Source of the DNA: Rossellomorea aquimaris
GTDB taxonomy: Bacteria > Bacillota > Bacilli > Bacillales > Bacillaceae_B
Reading direction: 5' to 3'
DNA: 64,000 nt
Assembly (NCBI RefSeq): GCF_035590735.1
Contig: NZ_CP141595.1
Coordinates: 2,885,001 to 2,949,000 of the forward strand
Part shown: positions 55,757 to 64,000 of the stretch, piece after piece
Position numbering within the stretch: the first letter of the stretch is position 1
How the letters are laid out: every line of letters begins with the position of its first letter
Position numbers and translations under genes: made by a program
Notes under the pieces: generated by a model
Database searches by the model: none
What the model was told of the DNA's origin: nothing
Seen by the model: only the letters and a program-made list of their open reading frames with translations

Positions 55757-56094
55757 GATTGGTGGAAGAAGTGGCGTTGGTGGTTCTAGTGGTATTGATC
55801 TTAATTCAATCAACATATGGTATTATGTGGAATCCGGCAGGATTTTTGCTGGAAACGGCTGGATTACCGACCAAATCGGCTCGATTCCCTATTACTTTCT
55901 CTGAATTACCGAACATCACAACCTTATTCTGCACCTATTCTGCTGAGTGATCGACCCTATCCGCTGGGTTACTTGTCTTTCTATCATAATGATTCCTTTA
56001 AACGGTCGAATCACCTCTTTTTCTACCTGAATTTCACGAGATAATACCCCAATCACCTCCACCCCACTTCCCTTACAATGAAGGTCCGTCCCTC
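55757..56094. other. Gene-free region between yqhL and gcvPB terminators
   Basis: No credible gene. Its left part holds a decayed 21-bp repeat array (from 55830); the remainder shows nothing I can name. Confidence 0.55.
55830..55935. repeat. Decayed 21-bp repeat array related to AATCCRGCC repeats
   Basis: Three related words at 21-bp spacing, AATCCGGCAGGA (55831), GAAACGGCTGGA (55852) and AAATCGGCTCGA (55873), fade further right. The plus frame gives heptads NPAGFLL, ETAGLPT and KSARFPI, resembling those of the array at 38.4 kb. Confidence 0.65.
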
Positions 56095-56129
56095 AAAAAA
56101 ATCCCCGCAGAGATTGGCTGCGGGGATTT
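56095..56129 (-). terminator. Terminator of gcvPB
   Basis: On the minus strand ATCCCCGCAG and CTGCGGGGAT form a 10-bp perfect stem, followed by TTTTTT. Confidence 0.92.
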
Positions 56130-56144
56130 CCAATTTTATATTCT

Positions 56145-57608
56145 TTAGCTTTCTTTTGTATAACGCAGTACCGGTTTTCTTGCTGCGAGTGTTTCGTCCA
56201 TGCGTTTGACGATGGTTGTGTGAGGTGCTTCCTGGACGATTTCAGGTGTTTCTTCTGCTTCTTTGGCAATCTGGATCATGGCATCAATGAAGGAATCCAG
56301 TGTTTCTTTCGATTCTGTTTCCGTTGGTTCGATCATCATGCATTCTTCCACATTTAATGGGAAGTAAATCGTTGGTGGATGATATCCGAAGTCAAGTAGA
56401 CGCTTCGCAATATCCAATGTACGGACGCCCAGCTTCTTCTGACGCTTTCCGCTGATGACAAATTCATGCTTACAATGACGATCGTATGGAAGGTCAAAGT
56501 GAGGAGCCAGTCGGCGCATCATGTAATTTGCATTCAGGACTGCGTTTTCCGTAACGGCTCTCAGCCCGTCTGGACCCATCGTTCTAATGTACGTATAGGC
56601 ACGAACGTTTATTCCAAAGTTCCCATAGTAAGGTTTTACACGGCCAATGGAATCAGGACGGTTGTTATCAAATTCGAACTTATCGCCATTTTTCACCAGG
56701 ACCGGTTTTGGAAGGTATTTAATCAAGTCCTCCTTCACTCCGACAGGACCGCTCCCCGGACCACCGCCTCCGTGAGGGCCCGTAAATGTCTTATGAAGAT
56801 TTAAATGCACGACATCAAATCCCATGTCCCCCGGTCTGGCTTTGGATAATACGGCATTTAAATTGGCACCATCATAATACAGCTTACCGCCTGCATCATG
56901 AATGATTGCAGCCATTTCCAGAATGTTTTCTTCAAATAACCCAAGAGTGTTCGGGTTGGTCAGCATCAGGGCTGCTGTATCATCTCCTACTACACGCTTC
57001 AGATCTTCCAAATCAACTAATCCATTCTCGTTCGATTTTACCGTTACCGTTTCAAAACCTGCTACTGTCGCACTGGCAGGATTTGTTCCATGAGCAGAAT
57101 CCGGTACGATGACCTTCGTACGGTGAGTATCGCCATTTGCTTCATGGTAAGCACGGATCATCATAAGACCAGTCCACTCTCCATGAGCACCGGCAGCAGG
57201 TTGAAGGGTCACTTCATCCATGCCCGTGATCTCTTTCAAATGCTCCTGAAGATCATACATCAGTTCAAGGGCACCTTGAACGCTTTCCGCTTCTTGAAGA
57301 GGATTGATATGAGCGAATCCATTCAAGCGTGCCACGTTTTCATTCACCTTCGGATTGTACTTCATCGTACAAGATCCCAATGGATAGAAACCGGAATCCA
57401 CACCATGATTTCGTTTTGATAACGCGGTATAATGGCGCATAATATCCAGTTCAGATACTTCTGGAAGCTCCGGATCTTCCGAACGGATATAATCCGAAGG
57501 AATGAGATCCGATATTTCCACCTGTGGTACATCCATTTCAGGTAAGCTATAGCCGACACGGCCTTCTTTAGATAATTCAAAGATAAGAGGTTGATCTTGC
57601 TTATTCAT
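56145..57608 (-). CDS. gcvPB: Glycine decarboxylase P protein, subunit 2
   Basis: A 487-residue PLP enzyme. The cofactor Lys is in [20 protein letters not shown], and the substrate segment [14 protein letters not shown] lies earlier. With GcvPA it decarboxylates glycine and passes the aminomethyl group to lipoyl-GcvH. Its start overlaps the end of gcvPA by 8 nt. Last gene of the riboswitch-controlled operon. Confidence 0.95.
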   Translation of the reverse strand: MNKQDQPLIFELSKEGRVGYSLPEMDVPQVEISDLIPSDYIRSEDPELPEVSELDIMRHYTALSKRNHGVDSGFYPLGSCTMKYNPKVNENVARLNGFAHINPLQEAESVQGALELMYDLQEHLKEITGMDEVTLQPAAGAHGEWTGLMMIRAYHEANGDTHRTKVIVPDSAHGTNPASATVAGFETVTVKSNENGLVDLEDLKRVVGDDTAALMLTNPNTLGLFEENILEMAAIIHDAGGKLYYDGANLNAVLSKARPGDMGFDVVHLNLHKTFTGPHGGGGPGSGPVGVKEDLIKYLPKPVLVKNGDKFEFDNNRPDSIGRVKPYYGNFGINVRAYTYIRTMGPDGLRAVTENAVLNANYMMRRLAPHFDLPYDRHCKHEFVISGKRQKKLGVRTLDIAKRLLDFGYHPPTIYFPLNVEECMMIEPTETESKETLDSFIDAMIQIAKEAEETPEIVQEAPHTTIVKRMDETLAARKPVLRYTKES

Positions 57609-58947
57609 GACAATCCCCCAATTCTGCTACGAATGCGTCGATTTCTTCTTTGCTGCGAAGTTCAGTAACGGCGATCAGCATGTGTTGTGCCAAGCTGTCA
57701 TCCACTAATCCTAAATCATATCCACCAATCATTTCTTTACTCAGAAGCTTTTGATTGATTTCTTTAACAGGCATATTTACCTTTACAACAAACTCATTGA
57801 ATGATGGTCCTTCAAATGCAATGGAGAATCCTTTTGCTTTAAAGGCTTCTTTTGCATAATGTGCTTTTTGAATATTTTGAAGTGCCATCTCTTTGACGCC
57901 CTGTTTTCCTAGTGCCGTCATAGCGACAGATGCAGCGAGTGCATTTAATGCCTGGTTTGAACAAATATTCGACGTGGCTTTATCTCGACGGATATGTTGC
58001 TCACGTGCTTGAAGAGTCAGAACAAATCCTCTGATTCCATCTTCATCAACTGTTTCACCAACAAGACGGCCTGGAACTTTACGCATAAGCTTTTTGTTAA
58101 CGGCAAAGTATCCACAGTGCGGTCCACCGAATGCACTTGGAATACCAAATGGCTGTGCATCACCAATGACGATATCGGCTCCTAATTGTCCAGGAGGAGT
58201 AAGTGCCCCTAAAGCAAGCGGGTTTGAAGAAACCACGAACATCGCTTTTTCAGCATGAGTCACTTCTTCGATGGCTTTTAGTTCTTCCACCCGGCCGAAG
58301 AAGTTAGGATATTGAACGATTACCGCTGCAATTTCATTACTCATTAATTTCTTAAGTTCTTCCACATCCGTAACACCGTTACTGTGCGGAATTTCCACCA
58401 CTTCTATATACTGACCTTTTGCATAAGATCGTAAAACATCACGTGATTCGGGATGCACGGTACTTGAAACCAGGACCTTTTTCCGACGGGTCTGCCCTGC
58501 ACTCAGCATAGCTGCTTCTGCGAGAGCCGTTCCTCCATCGTACATGGAAGAATTGGCTACATCCATGCCGGTCAGCTCACAAATCATCGTTTGGAATTCA
58601 AAAATGGCTTGAAGTTCTCCTTGCGAGATTTCCGGCTGATAAGGTGTATAAGCTGTATAAAATTCAGAACGTGATAATACATGATCCACGATGATCGGCA
58701 TATAGTGGTCGTATACTCCAGCCCCTAAAAAGGATGAATGACTTTTCAGGTCAGCATTCTTCGCTGCCATTTTGGTCAGTTCCTTAACCAATTCCGTTTC
58801 TGACTTCGCTTCTTTGATTTTGTAATCCCCTTTGAAACGAACCTTCTCAGGAATATCTTCAAATAGATCGTTAACGCTGTCTACTCCTATGCTGTCTAAC
58901 ATTTCCCTTTGATCCTGCTCTGTCATCGGTAAATAACGATGCTTCAT
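57601..58947 (-). CDS. gcvPA: Glycine decarboxylase P protein, subunit 1
   Basis: A 448-residue protein, the same length as B. subtilis GcvPA ([17 protein letters not shown] start; [16 protein letters not shown] and [17 protein letters not shown] later). It forms the P protein together with GcvPB. The frame opens at an ATG at 58956, only 1 nt from GGGGAGG; the ATG at 58947 has 10-nt spacing and the family N-terminus. Confidence 0.95.
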   Translation of the reverse strand: MKHRYLPMTEQDQREMLDSIGVDSVNDLFEDIPEKVRFKGDYKIKEAKSETELVKELTKMAAKNADLKSHSSFLGAGVYDHYMPIIVDHVLSRSEFYTAYTPYQPEISQGELQAIFEFQTMICELTGMDVANSSMYDGGTALAEAAMLSAGQTRRKKVLVSSTVHPESRDVLRSYAKGQYIEVVEIPHSNGVTDVEELKKLMSNEIAAVIVQYPNFFGRVEELKAIEEVTHAEKAMFVVSSNPLALGALTPPGQLGADIVIGDAQPFGIPSAFGGPHCGYFAVNKKLMRKVPGRLVGETVDEDGIRGFVLTLQAREQHIRRDKATSNICSNQALNALAASVAMTALGKQGVKEMALQNIQKAHYAKEAFKAKGFSIAFEGPSFNEFVVKVNMPVKEINQKLLSKEMIGGYDLGLVDDSLAQHMLIAVTELRSKEEIDAFVAELGDCHE

Positions 58948-58963
58948 GACCGTCATTCCTCCC

Positions 58964-60070
58964 CTATTTCTTTGGTCTTTTATAGAATGGTGTGGCTACT
59001 ACTTTCGCTTTTAACTTTTTCCCTCTGATTTCAACCAGTACTTCCGTATCTAAAGAAGTAAATTCCTTATCGAGTAATGCTAATCCTACATTTTTCTTTA
59101 ATGTCGGCGATTGAGTACCGGTTGTGACTTCCCCGATCTCTTCTTCACTGGAAAACACTTTATAGCCATGACGTGGAATTCCGCGATCGATCATTTCAAT
59201 CCCGACGATTTTTCTTGGAGCGCCTTCATCCTTTTGTTGTTTCAGAACTTCCTGACCATTAAATGGAACATCTTTATTCACTTTTACTGCGAATCCAATC
59301 CCTGCTTCGATTGGCGTGATCGATTGAGATAATTCTTGTCCGTAAAGGGCAAGATTCGCTTCAAAACGCAATGTATCACGTGCACCAAGTCCGCATGGAA
59401 GTACACCATGCTCCTTCCCTGCATCAAGGATGGCTTTCCATATTGCGGCCGCATCGCCTGCATCACAGTAAATCTCAAATCCATCTTCCCCTGTGTAACC
59501 GGTACGTGAAACAAGTGCATGCTTACCATCTATATTCACTTCGGTTTGGAACTTAAAAAATCCGATATCGCTTAGTGAATGTTCGTTTGTAAGCTTTTGT
59601 AGAACCTGTTCAGCAAGTGGACCTTGAAGTGCCAATTGCGCCATATGTTCAGATATGTTGTTGATTTCAACGCCATCGACTTCATGCTCTTTCAGCCACT
59701 GAAAATCTTTATCTATGTTTGCCGCATTAACAACGAGCAAATAATCATTATCTTTTATTTTATAAACTAATAAGTCATCGACCGTCCCACCGTTTTCGTA
59801 GCACATAGCCGTATACTGAGCTCCTCCATCTTTTACTTTGGAGACATCATTTGTCATCATTCTTTGTAAGTAGTCAAGAGCCCCTTCACCCTTCACTTCA
59901 ATTTCTCCCATATGAGAAACGTCGAATAGCCCAGCCCGAGATCGTACCGCTTCATGTTCTTCTTTAATGCTTGAGAATTGCACTGGTAAAGCCCAGCCAC
60001 CGAAGTCGATGGTCTTTCCTCCATACTCTTTGTAAACTTCGTATAAAGGTGTTTGTTTTAACTCTGACAT
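58964..60070 (-). CDS. gcvT: Glycine cleavage T protein (aminomethyltransferase)
   Basis: A 368-residue folate-dependent T protein ([13 protein letters not shown] near 47-59, the GLxARDTLR segment [18 protein letters not shown], and a C-terminal barrel). It releases ammonia and makes methylene-THF from the aminomethyl group on GcvH, feeding FolD. The frame can be extended to 60115, but the GGGGG site stands before the ATG at 60070 and the extension would abut the riboswitch terminator. First gene of gcvT-gcvPA-gcvPB. Confidence 0.95.
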   Translation of the reverse strand: MSELKQTPLYEVYKEYGGKTIDFGGWALPVQFSSIKEEHEAVRSRAGLFDVSHMGEIEVKGEGALDYLQRMMTNDVSKVKDGGAQYTAMCYENGGTVDDLLVYKIKDNDYLLVVNAANIDKDFQWLKEHEVDGVEINNISEHMAQLALQGPLAEQVLQKLTNEHSLSDIGFFKFQTEVNIDGKHALVSRTGYTGEDGFEIYCDAGDAAAIWKAILDAGKEHGVLPCGLGARDTLRFEANLALYGQELSQSITPIEAGIGFAVKVNKDVPFNGQEVLKQQKDEGAPRKIVGIEMIDRGIPRHGYKVFSSEEEIGEVTTGTQSPTLKKNVGLALLDKEFTSLDTEVLVEIRGKKLKAKVVATPFYKRPKK

Positions 60071-60128
60071 GACTTTTCCCCCTTTATCTTCCTTACATGC
60101 ATAATCCTTAACCAAGTTTTATCCCATG

Positions 60129-60175
60129 AAAAAAGGACAGAAAAACCCCTTTTCATAAAGAAGTTTTCTCTGTCC
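60129..60175 (-). terminator. Riboswitch expression platform (terminator) before gcvT
   Basis: On the minus strand GGACAGAGAAAAC pairs with GGGGTTTTTCTGTCC around AAAG-rich loop sequence, then TTTTTT. The first arm is also the 3' side of the second aptamer's P1, so glycine binding should prevent termination. Confidence 0.88.
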
Positions 60176-60346
60176 TTGCACCTGAAAGTTTACCGAAGAA
60201 CGGCTTTCCCCTTTGGTGGTTTCCGGGTACCGGAAACACTCTCCAGAGTTGCGTCCAACAAGAGTCTTTTTGCCTGAGAGATTCACACTTAAATGTGCTT
60301 GCTCCTTCGGCGCTGAATGCCCAGTCTCTCCCCTTGTTATCATTCG
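60168..60346 (-). promoter_or_regulatory. Tandem glycine riboswitch
   Basis: Two aptamers in the gcvT leader. The first has GGGGAGAGACUGGGC, GCGCCGAAGGAGCAAG and AAUCUCUCAGGCAAAAAGAC; the second has CUCUGGAGAGUG, ACCACCAAAGGGGAAAGC and AAACUUUCAGGUGCAAGGAC. The AAGACUC linker region joins them. These are the conserved cores of the gcvT-type cooperative ON switch that turns on glycine degradation when glycine is abundant. Confidence 0.95.
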
Positions 60347-60379
60347 CCAATATTCCTTGAAACATTTGGTCATACTAGA

Positions 60380-60409
60380 AATATACAGAAGAAATGTTGT
60401 AAATGTGAA
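60380..60409 (-). promoter_or_regulatory. Probable promoter of the gcv operon
   Basis: On the minus strand TTCACA (60404-60409) and TATATT (60380-60385) are 18 nt apart, giving a start near 60373, about 30 nt before the first aptamer. Confidence 0.55.
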
Positions 60410-60517
60410 TGTTCGGATTTTCGAGTTTTTTAAACATTAGAAAATCTATTTTCATCCTACCATTAAATACGAGGATTGAGCAATCATTTTTATTAGAATT
60501 AAGGAGATGTTTTTCAG

Positions 60518-62218
60518 ATGAATGTTGAGGTTTTATTTGATGAAGAATGGGGCGAGGGTCTCGGGAATTTAATTGATAATGATGGCCCATGGGGAAATTG
60601 GGAGCTTTATAAGCTTGCCATCGAATTTGAACATCATCTTGCAATTCCGAACTTTGAAGGCCTGCAAGCTCCAAAACATTTGGCAAATGTCACTCCGCTC
60701 CCCCATCAGCTTGAAGCAGCAAAGCAAGTTGTCGAAACGATGAATGGAAAAGCGATCCTTGCAGATGAGGTCGGATTAGGTAAAACCATTGAAGCCGGAT
60801 TAATATTGAAAGAATACATGATTAGAGGATTAGTGAAGAAAGTATTAATATTGGTTCCTGCATCCCTGGTCTCTCAATGGGCCTATGAATTAAACAGTAA
60901 GTTTTTCATCCCGGCTGTTCCCCAACGAAAAAGTTACGTATGGGATCAGTGCGATATTGTCGTTTCATCCATGGATACGGCTAAGCGGAGCCCTCATCGA
61001 GAAAAAGTGTATGAACAGGACTATGATTTGGTGATTATCGATGAAGCTCACAAACTAAAAAATCATAAAACAAAAAACTATGAATTTGTCCAAAACCTAA
61101 AGAAGAAATTCTGCTTACTGCTGACAGCGACACCTATTCAAAATCGAGTCGAAGAGATTTTTCATCTAGTTTCCCTCCTTAAGCCGGGACATCTCGGAAA
61201 TGAATCCGGTTTTTCTGAAAGATATAAAAAAGGGGATCGTACTCTTCAAGAGGATGAACATTTAAAAAGTCTCATTAACAAAGTGATGATTCGTAATAGA
61301 CGCAGCGATACGGGTATAGAATGGACAAAACGTCACGTAAAGACTGTCTTAATCGATTTTAACGAAGCAGAAAGAGACTTATATAACAGCATCGATTTGC
61401 TCAGGGGGAACTACGATGACTGGGCTAATTCAAGCTCCTTCTCTCTATTAACACTTCAAAGAGAAGCATGCAGCTCTCGTGAAGCAGTATTTTATACGCT
61501 CAAAAACATGCTTGAGAAGAAGGATTCTCCAACGGCTGGTTTTGAGAATTCCATTGCCACTCTTATGAAAAAAGTAGAAAACGTGACAATGAACTCCAAG
61601 GCTCAGAAAGCACTTGAAATCGTCCAATCGATCAATGACAAGGTGATTATATTCACAGAGTACCGGGCAACACAGCTCTATCTGCAATGGTTCTTAAAAC
61701 AGCATGGAATAAGCTCCGTACCGTTCCGAGGTGGATTTAAACGGGGGAAAAAGGATTGGATGCGTGAACTCTTCCAAAAGCACGCACAGGTGTTAATTGC
61801 CACTGAGGCAGGAGGGGAAGGAATCAACCTCCAATTCTGCCATCACGTGATCAACTTTGACCTGCCATGGAATCCTATGAGGTTAGAGCAGCGAATCGGT
61901 CGAGTCCACCGTCTCGGACAGACAGAGGATGTTCATATTTACAATTTCGCTACCAGAGACACGGTCGAGGAACATATATTAAAGCTTCTTTATGAAAAAA
62001 TTAATCTCTTTGAACGGGTGATCGGACAATTGGATGAAATCCTGACCCGCCTGGATTTCCGCGACTTCGAAGAGCATGTAACCGATATTCTTTCTTCATC
62101 CAGAACGGAAGGGGAAATGAAGATTAAAATGGAGAATTTAACGAGTATGATTCAATTTGCCGAACAATTAAAGGAGGAGAAATCAAATGCAGCAGCACGA
62201 AATTCATCAATTTCTTGA
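60518..62218 (+). CDS. yqhH: SNF2-family DEAD/H helicase YqhH
   Basis: A 566-residue Swi2/Snf2-type ATPase. Motif I is ADEVGLGKTIEAG (~82-94), motif II DEAHKLKNH (~183), motif III LTATPIQN and, in the C-terminal lobe, IATEAGGEGINLQFC and LEQRIGRVHRLGQ. It is expected to translocate on nucleic acid or remodel protein complexes; in B. subtilis it precedes yqhG, divergent from gcvT. AAGGAG is 10 nt before the ATG. It overlaps yqhG by 32 nt. Confidence 0.92.
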   Translation: MNVEVLFDEEWGEGLGNLIDNDGPWGNWELYKLAIEFEHHLAIPNFEGLQAPKHLANVTPLPHQLEAAKQVVETMNGKAILADEVGLGKTIEAGLILKEYMIRGLVKKVLILVPASLVSQWAYELNSKFFIPAVPQRKSYVWDQCDIVVSSMDTAKRSPHREKVYEQDYDLVIIDEAHKLKNHKTKNYEFVQNLKKKFCLLLTATPIQNRVEEIFHLVSLLKPGHLGNESGFSERYKKGDRTLQEDEHLKSLINKVMIRNRRSDTGIEWTKRHVKTVLIDFNEAERDLYNSIDLLRGNYDDWANSSSFSLLTLQREACSSREAVFYTLKNMLEKKDSPTAGFENSIATLMKKVENVTMNSKAQKALEIVQSINDKVIIFTEYRATQLYLQWFLKQHGISSVPFRGGFKRGKKDWMRELFQKHAQVLIATEAGGEGINLQFCHHVINFDLPWNPMRLEQRIGRVHRLGQTEDVHIYNFATRDTVEEHILKLLYEKINLFERVIGQLDEILTRLDFRDFEEHVTDILSSSRTEGEMKIKMENLTSMIQFAEQLKEEKSNAAARNSSIS

Positions 62219-62978
62219 AAGATACTTCGTGGCTAATGGATGTGACCTGGTTGCGAACGGAGACGGTCATATGACCGTCCAGCTCACGATTGATTTGGAT
62301 AAGGAGCTGATGAACCGTCCGTTCTACTGGCACTACCTTGAGAAAACGGGAGGTATTCCCAATCCAATGACATTATCCCTTATAACGAATCCGGATAAAG
62401 CACCTGAAGACTTAAAAGGAGAACCTATTCACTTTGGTTCTCCAAGGTTACACCAAATCTTCCATTCAACACGAAATTTAGCAGGGTATATACGGTTATA
62501 CGAAAACCGGCTCACCCCAAGTGGTCAGCAAACCCCTCTTCATCCATGGCTTGGACTGAATATCAAAATTTCGTATCAATCCAACCGAAAGAAAGACAGT
62601 ATTCGAAGCATGGGATTGAATCTGATCAATGGAGTCATTCAGGAAAACTTTCATTCGTCATTGATGTCTAGGAACCTGACACCTAAGATTCCTGATTTCT
62701 CGTTCACATTGACACCGATCATCAAACCGAAAAGCGGAGTGAACCGTATTCAAACGTTCCTGTATGAAGAAATCAAAAAAGAACCTGTAGAATGGGCTGA
62801 GCAGGCACGAAAGACGTGGGAGGAAGATTTACAATTATTGAATCACTTTTATGGAGATCAAGAGGAAAAGCCCGAATCTTATTTCATGGAACAACAAGCT
62901 TTGAAAGAACAGTATGAGCCCAAGATTTCCATAGATATCATTAATGGCGGGATTTTTTATTTACAGAACACCAATTAA
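62187..62978 (+). CDS. yqhG: YqhG family protein, function unknown
   Basis: A 263-residue soluble protein of the Bacillus YqhG family (DUF in databases), with no membrane helix and no catalytic motif I can name. It is always next to the helicase YqhH; the start lies inside the yqhH 3' end after GGAGGAG, so the two are coupled and probably work together. A strong terminator follows. Confidence 0.85.
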   Translation: MQQHEIHQFLERYFVANGCDLVANGDGHMTVQLTIDLDKELMNRPFYWHYLEKTGGIPNPMTLSLITNPDKAPEDLKGEPIHFGSPRLHQIFHSTRNLAGYIRLYENRLTPSGQQTPLHPWLGLNIKISYQSNRKKDSIRSMGLNLINGVIQENFHSSLMSRNLTPKIPDFSFTLTPIIKPKSGVNRIQTFLYEEIKKEPVEWAEQARKTWEEDLQLLNHFYGDQEEKPESYFMEQQALKEQYEPKISIDIINGGIFYLQNTN

Positions 62979-62983
62979 TCTTC

Positions 62984-63017
62984 AATGGAGTAAGTGGATT
63001 TCACTTACTCCATTTTT
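62984..63017 (+). terminator. Terminator of yqhH-yqhG
   Basis: AATGGAGTAAGTG and CACTTACTCCATT form a perfect stem with a short loop, ending in TTTTTATT. Confidence 0.92.
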
Positions 63018-63024
63018 ATTACAT

Positions 63025-63051
63025 AAAAAAGACTGCCATAGGGCAGCCTTT
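63025..63051 (-). terminator. Terminator of yqzE
   Basis: On the minus strand AGGCTGCC and GGCAGTCT pair around CTAT, then TTTTTT. Confidence 0.88.
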
Positions 63052-63053
63052 AA

Positions 63054-63233
63054 CTATTTATTTTTCTTAAACATGATCATGAAAGCATATGGGATGATCC
63101 CGAACCAGCGAAATAGGAATGGTTCTCGCTCATTCTTCCGTTGCTTCTTTATACTTTTACGTTCATGAGGTGATTTTTCATAATGTTGGACAAATGTTTG
63201 TGTTATGAATTTAACATAATCATTCACTGACAT
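63054..63233 (-). CDS. yqzE: YqzE family small protein
   Basis: A 59-residue protein beginning MSVNDYVKFITQTFVQHYE, rich in Lys/Arg in the middle (HERKSIKKQRKN) and ending in a hydrophobic segment plus FKKNK, matching Bacillus YqzE near the comG operon. A longer frame exists to 63320 but the GGAGGTGGT site is placed for the ATG at 63233. Function unknown; often near competence genes. Confidence 0.85.
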   Translation of the reverse strand: MSVNDYVKFITQTFVQHYEKSPHERKSIKKQRKNEREPFLFRWFGIIPYAFMIMFKKNK

Positions 63234-63279
63234 AAAAGCACCACCTCCACTTTTATCAGTATGCCCGGCTATAGGTAAT

Positions 63280-63789
63280 TTATTCAGCTTGCCCATCCAG
63301 ATGAGGCAGTATTTCTTCAATAACCTCTTCTATGGTTTTATTGCCTGTTTGAATCGTTATGGAGCTTCCACTCTCATACAGTGGGAAGCGGAGGTTGAAT
63401 AAATTCGATAAACGTTCCTTGGAGTTATTTTGTACGAGTGGACGATTTTCATCGCCTTCAAGACGGGCCCATAATGAAGCAAAAGGACAAGTCAGGTGGA
63501 ATACAAAGTGCTGTTGTCGTAAAATCTCCCTGTTCTCTTCCCTTTCAATCACTCCGCCACCCGTAGTGATAATCGCTTGCTTGTTGGCTAACTCCAAGAG
63601 CACTTTGTTTTCCAGATCCCTGAAATGTTGTTCTCCCTGCTGATTAAAGATCTCTTTAATAGACCTTTTCTCTTTGTTCTCAATGTAACTGTCCATATCA
63701 ATGACCGGTAGATTCAGCACTTCCCCAAGATGTTTCCCAATCGTCGTTTTTCCTACCCCCATAAATCCTATAAAGAAAATCGGCTTCAT
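63280..63789 (-). CDS. aroK: Shikimate kinase
   Basis: A 169-residue P-loop kinase with Walker A GFMGVGKT (8-15), DMDSYIENKEKRS for metal/shikimate binding, and TTGGGVIERE. It phosphorylates shikimate at position 3 in aromatic amino-acid synthesis. It sits between yqzE and the comGG end. Confidence 0.94.
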   Translation of the reverse strand: MKPIFFIGFMGVGKTTIGKHLGEVLNLPVIDMDSYIENKEKRSIKEIFNQQGEQHFRDLENKVLLELANKQAIITTGGGVIEREENREILRQQHFVFHLTCPFASLWARLEGDENRPLVQNNSKERLSNLFNLRFPLYESGSSITIQTGNKTIEEVIEEILPHLDGQAE

Positions 63790-63792
63790 ATT

Positions 63793-64000
63793 CTACTCCC
63801 AACTTATAATGTGTTTTGTTTCCCTATTATACACAACCGTCGTTGGAAGAAAAAGCTTGTCATCCCGTTTGAATGTCACTTCCAATCGTATTTCATCCGG
63901 GTTAACCATTTCGCTGTCGGTCACGATTTCACCATAATCCCCTTTCAAATGTTTGGAAATAAGCATCCCTCTCTCCATCTCCAAAAGGATCGCATGGGAC
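63793..64000 (-). CDS. comGG: Competence pseudopilin-like protein ComGG, C-terminal part (cut by window edge)
   Basis: An open frame enters from the right edge and ends at 63793. The C-terminus IRLEVTFKRDD..TTVVYNRETKHIISWE resembles the end of Bacillus ComGG (beta strands closing with a tryptophan-acid pair), and neighbours yqzE and aroK fit the comG end. Only about 69 codons are visible. The TTG at 63984 is not taken as the start because the frame remains open upstream (AILLEMERG). ComGG is a minor pilin of the DNA-uptake pseudopilus. Confidence 0.7.
   Translation of the reverse strand, partial: SHAILLEMERGMLISKHLKGDYGEIVTDSEMVNPDEIRLEVTFKRDDKLFLPTTVVYNRETKHIISWE

Noticed and set aside
55759..55950. 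63-codon plus frame with hydrophobic start after yqhL
   Set aside because: Begins right behind the yqhL terminator without ribosome binding site and runs into the eroded 21-bp repeats.

Overview
The window reads as a chromosomal segment of a Gram-positive, endospore-forming member of the Bacillaceae. The evidence is spo0A, spoIVB, a complete spoIIIA operon, a comG relative at the right edge, Bacillus-type ribosome binding sites, and a gene order that follows the Bacillus subtilis yqi-yqh region almost gene for gene. Differences from B. subtilis include methylmalonyl-CoA mutase genes, a B12-dependent ribonucleotide reductase, no yqhQ or mntR at their usual places, and an OLE RNA locus. The genus cannot be fixed from this sequence alone. 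Nearly all genes are on the minus strand.

Left part (1-24.6 kb): an amino-acid ABC transporter (artP, artQ cut by the edge), bacilliredoxin brxB, and a mutA-mutB-meaB operon with a perfect CcpA cre site in its leader. A large secreted bacillopeptidase F-like protease follows. Next is the branched-chain keto-acid operon ptb-bcd-buk-lpdV-bkdAA-bkdAB-bkdB, driven from a textbook sigma-54 promoter next to its activator bkdR. Bkd converts Val/Ile/Leu keto acids to acyl-CoAs. The mutase feeds propionyl-CoA-derived methylmalonyl-CoA into succinyl-CoA, so the two clusters form one catabolic theme. After these come yqzF, a glycerophosphodiester phosphodiesterase gene and an unrecognised 61-residue Arg/Asp-rich gene with sporulation-type promoter features.

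Middle (24.6-47 kb): spo0A (sigma-H promoter and 0A boxes), spoIVB, recN, argR, yqxC, dxs, oapA, the OLE RNA, ispA, xseB, xseA, folD, nusB, yqhY, accC, accB, the eight spoIIIA genes and efp. The standout is the roughly 580-nt OLE RNA between ispA and oapA. It is the large membrane-associated ribonucleoprotein RNA of certain Firmicutes, here with its own strong promoter and its partner OapA just downstream.

Right part (47-64 kb): yqhT, aroQ, yqhR, yqhP, yqhO, class II nrdJ with tandem NrdR boxes, lipM, yqhL, the glycine cleavage genes gcvT-gcvPA-gcvPB behind a tandem glycine riboswitch, yqhH-yqhG, yqzE, aroK and the end of comGG.

Two kinds of intergenic repeat are not explained by the genes. 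One is a ~125-bp hairpin element, four tandem copies at 37.9-38.4 kb plus one abutting the lpdV stop codon, whose arms change together. The other is a set of short arrays at four places (1.6, 29.6, 38.4 and 55.8 kb) with different core sequences but a shared 20-21-nt period.
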